Shown one piece after another: positions 57,032 to 64,000 of a stretch of DNA of 64,000 nucleotides. How positions within the stretch are numbered: the stretch's first letter is position 1; each line of letters begins with the position of its first letter. The position numbers were made by a program, and so were the translations under genes. The notes beneath the pieces were generated by a model. The model worked only from the letters and a program-made list of their open reading frames with translations, did no database searches and had not been told where the DNA came from. The stretch comes from Siphlonurus alternatus (lineage: Eukaryota; Arthropoda; Insecta; Ephemeroptera; Siphlonuridae): assembly GCA_949825025.1 (NCBI GenBank), contig OX463778.1:7021142-7085141 (forward strand), given 5' to 3'.

Positions 57032-57410
57032 ACGTGGCGCGGTGCATTGCAGTTCTCGTTAGATCACCGAAGTCAAGCTACTTTGATCGTGTTTATAAGT
57101 ATGGGTGACCGTTTCAAGTAAAAATTACATTGCTCCCTCCCTGGGGAAAATTCCTCTATCTTTCCACCAAGTGCAGTGAAGCACTTGTGTATGGCTCTCC
57201 AGGCTTTGGACATTAGTTTGGTCCATTGATAAAAAGTAGAAGTCCTAACTGAGGATTTCCACGGTTTCCTCATTCTCACCTCAGCAAATGCTGAGATGCG
57301 TAATTAAATAACAGGCCGTGGCCACTATCCTTTCCCTCCCTTAACCCTATCCAATATCCCGCCTCGAGCTCCAAGCTCATAGGGTTGTATCGTTGAAAAA
57401 AATAAAAATA
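57032..57410 (+). mobile_element. SINE with 5S rRNA-derived head, full length
   Basis: AACGTGGCGCGGTGCATTGC, TTAGATCACCGAAGTCAAGC, AGTATGGGTGACCG; body CAGTGAAGCACTTGTGTATG; tail GATTTCCACGGTTTCCTC, CAGCAAATGCTGAGATG and AGGCCGTGGCCACTATCC; A-rich 3' end. Confidence 0.85.
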
Positions 57411-57506
57411 AAACAATTTAAAGAGTCATTTGTTAATTAAAGCTGTCTCTCACATAATCGTATGATTTTGCAGCATATGATAAAAAATTAAGAACCTATG
57501 CGATCA

Positions 57507-57625
57507 GGGGTACGCGCACACAGCTTCGTATCGTATCATATGTTTCTCATATAGAACTGGTTCTAAGTTTTTATCATACGATACGATGTGATACGATGCG
57601 ATACGAAGGCAGTGTGCGACCCTGG
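57507..57625. mobile_element. Family M palindromic element next to a dpr20 splice donor
   Basis: CGCACACAGCTTCGTATCGT and ATACGAAGGCAGTGTGCG pair. It ends about 12 bp from the dpr20 exon (57637). AATCGTATGATTTTGCAGC at 57455 is an accompanying relative of the left part of the copy at 26465. Confidence 0.75.
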
Positions 57626-57636
57626 TTACAACTCAC

Positions 57637-57932
57637 TGTTTTGTCCTGCAGCATGCTGATGTGACAGTTGAGTGAGGCGCTGCTCCCAACCTGCACGGTC
57701 ATGTTGGTGACGTTAGACACCTCCTCGAAGTGCGGGCCCCAGCGGTGGTCGTGGTGATGGTGCTTCAGGTTAGAGTGGGTGTCGAAGATGTAGCCCAGCA
57801 GCTTCGGGGACTCCGTGCGGGCGAGACCCTCGGGGCCCACCAAGGCCTCCGCCCCCAGAGCCGCCTCCACGCTTGGGGATATCGGGGGCAGCGGCCCTTC
57901 GGTATCAACACTCACGTTTGCTGCCCGGGAAC
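57637..57932 (-). CDS. dpr20: dpr20-like gene, linker and first half of Ig domain 1
   Basis: First visible exon of a gene running leftwards to 16785. Acceptor TTTGTTTCCCAG, donor GTGAGT; two bases complete a codon from an unseen upstream exon, then 98 codons. An acidic, Pro-rich linker (TEGPLPPISPSVEAALGAEA) and a His cluster (KHHHHDHRWGPHFEEV) precede the Ig1 start SNVTNMTVQVGSSASLNCHI then SMLQDKT, with the first Ig cysteine and NVT/NMT glycosylation sites. Family role: neuronal cell-surface recognition through DIP proteins. The start codon and signal peptide were not found to the right within the window. All five visible exons join without frame change (98+72+58+45+37 codons plus three split codons). 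The Dpr family is certain; the Dpr20 assignment rests on remembered motifs. Confidence 0.9.
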
Positions 57933-58027
57933 CTGGGAAACAAAACAAAGAAAGCGTTAGTTTTTCAATATGTATACTTTTCATTCCTTGTTCGGAATAA
58001 TAATAATAATAATGGAATAATTTCAGA

Positions 58028-58304
58028 CACTCTTAAAAAAATTTGGCTGAATTTTTTACATCTTATAATCAGTATATTTTTAACGCCTTAAATCATGATT
58101 TTTCAGGTGTTTCGTTGCGTATTTTTAGTAGTCAGTATAAGCTATATACTTATACTGACTAGTCAGTATAAGCTATATACTGACAGCACATGCCGACTAC
58201 TGAATACCGACTAAGAAACACCTGAAAAATCATGATTTAAGGCGTTAAAAATCCACTGATTAAAAGATGTCAAAAATTCAGGCAAATTTTTTTAAGAGTG
58301 AGGT
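58028..58304. mobile_element. Palindromic element of about 277 bp
   Basis: CACTCTTAAAAAAATTTGGC and its complement at the right; AAATCATGATTTTTCAGGTG in both arms; centre with direct repeats of AGTCAGTATAAGCTATATAC. Confidence 0.85.
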
Positions 58305-58440
58305 GAACGCAATTACGAGTTGTAAATAGGAGAACAATAAGCTCATAATTACGCTCACCTGAAATAGCAGATAACTCATTATTGAAACGAGATCATGGTA
58401 GACAGATAGCTCATTATTTAGTACGAGAGACGATGTATAC
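58305..58440. mobile_element. Palindromic element Q, copy 2
   Basis: GGTGAACGCAATTACGAG, CTCATAATTACGCTCACC and GGTAGACAGATAGCTCATTA relate it to 40338-40492. Confidence 0.55.
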
Positions 58441-58907
58441 TTTATTGAAAAAGAAAAATATCCTAAATATACCATCGTTGCCTAAGAAATTTTTATCTCC
58501 ATGAAATACAGACTTAAAGTGTTCATCGGTGGAAAAATTTTTCCATCCCTCTCACAAAGTTTTACCTACTAAGGGCCTTAGTTAGGTGGAACTTTGTGGT
58601 CCCTCTATATTAGGAAATTTGAATTTTTATCGATATAACTAATGAAGCAATCAATTTGAAAACGTCTCCTACCCCCCCCCTTTAAGTATCTTCTTATTTT
58701 AAATTCAGAACTTAATTTTCTCTAAAATATTTCTTTAATGCCAAGACAGCTTTTTTTTTTCTTAAATTTAAATAGGACGGTGATAGCCATAGATTTAATA
58801 TTTTAAATAGAGAGGTGAGAACACCACAAAATCAGCTGAATTGCAGCCAATCTAGAAGCAATAATTTTATACAACTGTCATCTTTAAGACAAGTTTCGAG
58901 GGGTTGT

Positions 58908-58955
58908 AGTGTACAGTCGTTGTCTCGGAAATTTTCCTTTACGGTCTTGTAACAA
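58908..58955 (+). mobile_element. Family G element, left end only
   Basis: TGTACAGTCGTTGTCTCGG and TTTCCTTTACGGTC, then a B element begins. Confidence 0.55.
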
Positions 58956-58956
58956 T

Positions 58957-59273
58957 GGAGTATCGACCTCAATTTTTTTATTGCAAAAATGGATAGAGGG
59001 TGCAAAATTATGCTAGCCTGATTTTTTTCAGATTTTTTAGAGCCCGGGAACTATTTTTAAAAAATTATTGAAAGTTCTTTTTGTGACGTCATGAGACGCC
59101 GCTCCTTAAGAAAAATATCGGACTTACCGCCACGTGAAGTCATAAAAAATACTTTCAATAATTTTTAAAAAATACTTCCCGGGCTCTAAAAAATCTGAAA
59201 AAAAATCAGGGTAGCATAACTTTGAACACTCTATCGATTTCTGCAATAACAAAATGAGATCGATACTCCATAG
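58957..59273. mobile_element. Family B element, canonical
   Basis: AATGGAGTATCGACCTCAAT and GAGATCGATACTCCATAG ends; arms GAGCCCGGGAACTATTTTTA; core TGTGACGTCATGAG and CACGTGAAGTCATAAA. Confidence 0.9.
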
Positions 59274-60440
59274 TAAAAAAATCTAGTTATCTAGTAGTTC
59301 GGATGTATTTTAATGTAACATAAGCTCAATTAAGTGCATAATATCTAATACGAGAAAAATGTAGGTAACTGGATAAACAGCCAGCGCATGGATTTTAATT
59401 TTTCGATGTTCATTTTGATTTTAAAGCTGACATAATGATCTCTGAACTTTTTTATGATGCAAATTCAATTTGGATTTTCGAACTAAAAAAACAATTATTT
59501 ACTTAGTTCAGAGGTGGATTGAAAATTTAATCAAATAACTTACCAACTAGCAGTTTGTAAGTACAAAAAAATTAAAAATATTTATTTTTTAAATTTAATT
59601 TTTTCCCAATCAATTATTATTCTTCTATTACAAAATAGCAGTAATTTCGTTTTATTGCAATTTAAGCAAAAAATTATGTGTTTTAATATTAATATAATTC
59701 CAATAACATCAGACAAGCAATTAACAATTTACAATTTATTACAACAAAATTAAATACAACTCCCATTATTAAAGCCAACAATTCCAATTAATGCCAACGA
59801 TTTTTTTCACAACTTTTAATGTTTTGAAAAATGCTGGAGTTTGAAACAATATTAATGCGTTCACATTAAAAAGCAATATTAAATCACATAATACAACCAA
59901 ACTTTTTTTATTGTAATAAAATAATTTAAATAATATATTACTCTAAAATGATTAAATTATTTGATAAAATAAATATAATAATACATTTTTCCTTTCATCC
60001 ATTTAAAACATGCAATTAAAATATTGAAAACTTTAATTAAATACGAGTATTTAAAGCAATTAAATCTACACATCATTATAATAATTAAAACAAAAGTAAT
60101 TCCTTTGAAAAGTTAATAATGAAATACATTGAAAACTCTAAAGTAAAATCCTTTATTATTTATATGATGAAAGTATATGATGATATTAATTTTATCATAC
60201 TTATTAGTTATAGCCTTAAAGCTATTATTATAAAAGTTTTTGAACATGATTAAAATCGAAATAGATTTTATATTCCTTTAAGCTATCTTTACTAAAAACT
60301 GATTAGTATGTGTCATTGTGTTCCTTCTTTTATTTTTAGCAAGCAAGTAGATTACAGTTACAACATTATTAAAGTGAATAAAGCTAATCTAAAAGTTTGT
60401 CTTTTATAAAAGTTTTGTCTTGCTTGCTTTTGCTATATAG
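59274..60440. other. AT-rich DNA, nothing recognised
   Basis: No exon or repeat family seen. Confidence 0.55.
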
Positions 60441-60484
60441 CTGACTCTCTTGTTCTTTAGTCTGTACCCAGTCTGTAGTGAAAG

Positions 60485-60641
<157 letters not shown>

Positions 60642-61112
60642 AGGCAGGAGAAAAGTGAGAAAGAGTGTAAATAAGACATAGAGGTAGAGAAAGACGAAAA
60701 AGGAGAGAGAGTGAGACAGATAAACAGAGAGAAGCAAGTAGAAGATATAATTATATGGAGAGAGAGGGAGAGAGAGTGTAACTCGAGTACAAAGAGAGAG
60801 CAGTAAGAGGCAGCCTGAAGGAGGATTGCTGCTATATATACGATGCAAAGGCACTTCTCTTCTTACACACAAGACCAATGGTAATTGTTATCCTTCTCTC
60901 GCACTGTAAAGCGTCTCAGTCGACCATTTATCGTTCTCGCTCGTCAGCCCTCTCTTTATGACCCCCAGGCTACCGTTATTGCAGTCTGAATCGTACACAC
61001 AAAACGATAAAATATTCTAAAAAGCATGTCAAAAATATATCATTATTATCATTAATATTTAGAAATATATGACGATATATAACAAACTAAAATAATTTCA
61101 TTAATCTCCCCT

Positions 61113-61318
61113 TATAGTTGAAAAATTACATTTTTCACTCATACAAACATGTCTAAATCTAATCTAAAAAGAAATAATAAAAATAATAAGGATGAAATGG
61201 AGACTAAAGTATTTTATGCTCAAAAAGAGAAAAGAATACGTAATCTCGTCTTTTTCATTATTTTTTCTCAAAAATGGTGGAAATAGGAGTAAATTAGACG
61301 AGAAGAGGGTTTATAAAG
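61113..61318 (+). mobile_element. Family A element, first of a tandem pair, diverged
   Basis: TATAGTTGAAAAATTACATT, AAGGATGAAATGGAGACTAA, AGTAAATTAGACGAGAAGAG. Confidence 0.7.
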
Positions 61319-61324
61319 CCTATA

Positions 61325-61562
61325 TACCCTGTCTTCAACTCATTCTATTTCGTCTTTTTACCTCAAAAATGCGTTTATTTTGTCGTCGCTCAAAGTGAGG
61401 ATGAAATGGAGACTATTTATATAATATTTCATGCTCAAAAAGAAAAAAATATCGAAGATGTATGTAATATCGTCTTTTTCACTATTTTTTTCTCAAAAAT
61501 GTGCAAAATAGAAAGAATTTAGACGAGGGGAGAGCATAATAGTGGAAAAAATATTTGAACTA
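61325..61562 (+). mobile_element. Family A element, second of a tandem pair, diverged
   Basis: CTGTCTTCAACTCATTCTAT, GTGAGGATGAAATGGAGACT, AATTTAGACGAGGGGAGAGC. Confidence 0.7.
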
Positions 61563-62535
61563 GAGGTTTATTCAGTTTCTGTCAAAGAAATAAAATATGA
61601 TACTAAAATGTATTAAATATATCTGCAAAACTTATAACACTTTTTTTTTGTAGTGTATTGCTCCATAAAAAAGTTTATGGTCTGAATATTTTTCAAATGA
61701 TAATGTTAAGCTCATATTGAATTAAATTTATGTTCATAAAATGTGTTGAGGATAACGCTTCTTTTTTTTTTCTCTCTTATTTTTTTTTTTTTCAACAAAG
61801 ATAATATTTAGTGAAAATTCAGAGTTAGGAACGCAAACAATTTTATAACATTTCACGGTAGAAAAAACAACAAAATAAGCAGAAAAAAAATCCTAAAGCT
61901 TAGAAGTATAAAGTTTTTGTATATAAACCTTAAAGTTAGAAAAAAATATAACAAACACGCGTTTTGTCACAGAAAATATTTTGATATTAAAAACAACAAC
62001 AATAGCTGTTGTAATGTTTTACAATTAATTACTGAAATCACAAAAAACTGAGGTCTAGAGTAACATGAATATCGTATAGTAAAATAAATGTAATAATTCA
62101 TAATTATTTATTGCTCTTCGCTTGTACAAAACAATGTAATCACGTTATAATATAGATTATTAGATCACAGACAATTTGAAATCACGTCAAAAGCTTCAAA
62201 GAAAAAAAAAAAAAAAACATATCAACTTGCTCTGAAAATGGATTGCGCTGTGAAGCTTTGTACCTATATGGGAATTTCATGTTTTCATTTTGGGTGTAGA
62301 ACGGAGATGCCCAAAGCCACCCGAGGATCTTCGGGATGTAAGCAGAAAACCCTAAAATCCTATGCTGTGCGGATTAATATAACTCACAACATCTATTTTT
62401 TTAATAATAGTTTTAGTCACCAAATATTTCAATGCATTGGCTCTTCTTGTCACCATTTGTAAGAGAAAATTCTACGAGAAATGATGCGAGTATTCAGGAG
62501 AAATTAATTTTGAGACCAACTTTAGCACGTACACT
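61563..62535. other. AT-rich DNA, nothing convincing
   Basis: A 74-codon frame at 62238-62462 has several cysteines but no family signature or splice support. Confidence 0.45.
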
Positions 62536-62539
62536 CTAA

Positions 62540-62735
62540 TTAATTTGAAATCCCCCCGGAAGTAGCCGGAAGTGTGAATTTTGTGGTTGTATCGTTTGCA
62601 ATTCAGTTTTGAAACTTCGTAGAGGACTTTGTATTAGAAACACTGACCAACGTGTGAAATTGCAACGCTAAAATACAAATAGAAAGGCCAAAATATTCAC
62701 ACTTCTGGCTACTTCCGGAAGGAATATTGCATAAA
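62540..62735. mobile_element. Family D element
   Basis: CCCGGAAGTAGCCGGAAGTG and CACTTCTGGCTACTTCCGG ends; AATTTTGTGG and CCAAAATATT inner pairing. Confidence 0.75.
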
Positions 62736-63052
62736 TGGACAACATACATGAAAAAATTTTATTGCAGAAATAAATAGAGGGTACCAAATTGTGCTACTCT
62801 GAATTTTTTCAGATTTTTTTGAGACCTGGAACTATTTTTAAATAATTTTTGAAAGTTCGGCCACGCCCCCTGGAGGCGTCAATAGGCGTCCAGTCTCTAT
62901 CCTTTTTATTAAGAATTCAGAGGTGCCAACTGAAATCACAGGACTTTCAATAATTATTTAAAAATAGTTCCGGGTCTCAAACAAATCTGAAAAAATTCAG
63001 AGTAGCATAATTTGGAGCCTTCTATTCATTTGTGCAATAAAAAAATTTCATG
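62735..63052. mobile_element. Family B element
   Basis: GGACAACATACATGAAAAAA and TTTCATGTATGTTGTCC ends; core GGCCACGCCCCCTGGAGGCG. Confidence 0.88.
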
Positions 63053-63059
63053 TATGTTG

Positions 63060-63173
63060 TCCATTATTTAAAAATAGTTCCGGGTCTCAAAAAATCTGAA
63101 AAAACTCAGAGTAGCACAATTTGGTACCCTCTATTCATTTCTGCAATAAATTTTTTTCATGTTTGTTGTCCAT
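63060..63173. mobile_element. Duplicate right half of the B element
   Basis: It repeats ATTATTTAAAAATAGTTCCG to TCATGTTTGTTGTCCATT directly after the full copy, so the right arm exists twice in tandem. Confidence 0.85.
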
Positions 63174-63305
63174 TCGACTGTATCTGCTATCCCACTGACA
63201 ATTTTTTTGCCTACAAAATCGTGACGTCATATTATTTTATGACGTATTGTGAAAGATACCAAGCCACTGGTGGAAGAATAGTGTTGGCTGCCAAGCCCCG
63301 GTGAG

Positions 63306-63395
63306 TAGGAGGGTCGCGACGGTGAGCGCTGAAGGGTCTGGGCGTGAGCCTGCCTGGAGCCGCCGTCGGTGCAGATCTTGGTGGTAGTAGCAAAT
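63306..63395 (+). pseudogene. 28S rRNA fragment, copy 2
   Basis: The same 90 bp as at 1678-1767. On the left it extends a few bases further into rRNA-like sequence (CCCCGGTGAGTAGG), on the right it leaves the rRNA match after GTAGCAAATA. Confidence 0.85.
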
Positions 63396-64000
63396 AATCC
63401 TTTGCTTCTTTTTTTTCTCTAGTCCCCTAACGTTTTAGTCTGCCAGGTTTTTGCTTCTTTCTTGCTCCCCAGTGCAGTAGAGCGTTCACTTGTACTCTGC
63501 ATGGCTGTTTTCTGGAGCCAAAATCTCTCCTTCATTTGCCCTGTTGCAAGATGTCAACAACAGAAAATCCTAGAGAAATATAACGCAGAAAAAAAAAATA
63601 TTCTTTTTATATCAATCTTAAAATATACAATTTTTTTAACATGGGAAATCAATGTATTTTTTATACTAGATAAATCATTATTATTCAATTTAAATTTTAT
63701 AGCTTCCATTATTTTGTTGATTTATTATATTAAATATTAAACTTATAAGTTTTTATCATATATATATATATTGGAAATAAAAATAAGTAATAAAAATTTT
63801 ACCAAATTTTATTATATTTTTGAAAATAAAAAATGTTATATCTAATTTAATTGTATTCATTCTAAAAATATTAAGTGTCGATAACGTCTGTATTCTTGGT
63901 ATTTGGATTGAGAAAAGAGCCTTATGAACACGTAATCTTACTGTCATTGGGAAGGTGATAGTATTTCATTTGACATGTCAATTGACAGATCGCTGTCCTT
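63396..64000. other. DNA without a recognised gene
   Basis: Contains GCAGTAGAGCGTTCACTTG near 63474, faintly tRNA-like, and AT-rich DNA. No exon was seen. Confidence 0.45.

Noticed and set aside
62238..62462. 74-codon frame with several cysteines
   Set aside because: No splice or promoter support and no recognisable family.
63470..63515. tRNA-like GCAGTAGAGCGTTCACTTG
   Set aside because: No acceptor or T arm could be paired around it.

Overview
The window is eukaryotic nuclear DNA, almost certainly from an insect. It is AT-rich, has genes split by multi-kilobase introns with GT/AG borders, and carries long GA, AT and ATTT microsatellites and very many short inverted-repeat transposons. The species cannot be fixed from the sequence. 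The best gene assignment is a Dpr-family immunoglobulin cell-surface protein closest to insect Dpr20.

Genes. (1) A dpr20-like gene on the minus strand covers most of the window. Five coding exons join in frame: 57637-57932, 47038-47254, 36293-36470, 21347-21483 and 16785-16900 (stop). They give about 313 residues with two Ig domains and a hydrophobic C-terminal tail. The signal-peptide exon lies beyond the right edge or was not recognised. (2) A complete C-type lectin gene on the plus strand (TATA box 29256; coding exons 29773-29845, 30977-31044, 31404-31512, 32910-33142; 160 residues) sits inside the third visible dpr20 intron, on the opposite strand. (3) Downstream of dpr20, on the minus strand, is a three-exon gene for an unrecognised 101-residue secreted protein (12608-12662, 10197-10267, 9134-9313) with its own TATA box. 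(4) Upstream of it, 14513-14557 looks like a solitary signal-peptide exon with a TATA-like box, perhaps a relative or remnant of another small secreted-protein gene.

Repeats fill most of the rest. I use private labels. A = about 250-270 bp element with ends CCC(T/G)AGTTGAAA (25 full or partial copies). B = palindromic element containing GGATAGAGGG (about 14 copies and relatives). C = AAGGCGGATTC ends. D = CCGGAAGTAGCC ends. E = CTCCATGGAAATGC ends. F = AAGGTAGAGATAACG ends. G = TGTACAGTCG ends. H = GTCACATTTAA ends. L = AATGGAGAATTCTC or AATGGGAAGCT ends. M = GGTCGCACAC ends. N and S = stem-loops ending in GATTCAC. Elements are often nested, with TA or TTAA target duplications that allow the order of insertion to be read. 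There are also SINEs with 5S rRNA-derived heads, tRNA-derived SINEs that share a tail with them, two identical 28S rRNA fragments, LINE 3'-end remnants, a 1.67 kb piggyBac-like TTAA insertion, and a giant (about 3.9 kb) foldback-like palindrome at 42.4-46.4 kb whose arms carry 159-bp tandem repeats.

Layout. 1-9 kb: AT-rich DNA and elements. 9-14.6 kb: small secreted-protein gene(s). 16.8-57.9 kb: dpr20, with the lectin gene at 29.2-33.4 kb and the foldback element at 42.4-46.4 kb in its introns. 58-64 kb: presumably further dpr20 intron, only repeats seen. No CRISPR, intact tRNA or intact rRNA gene was found.
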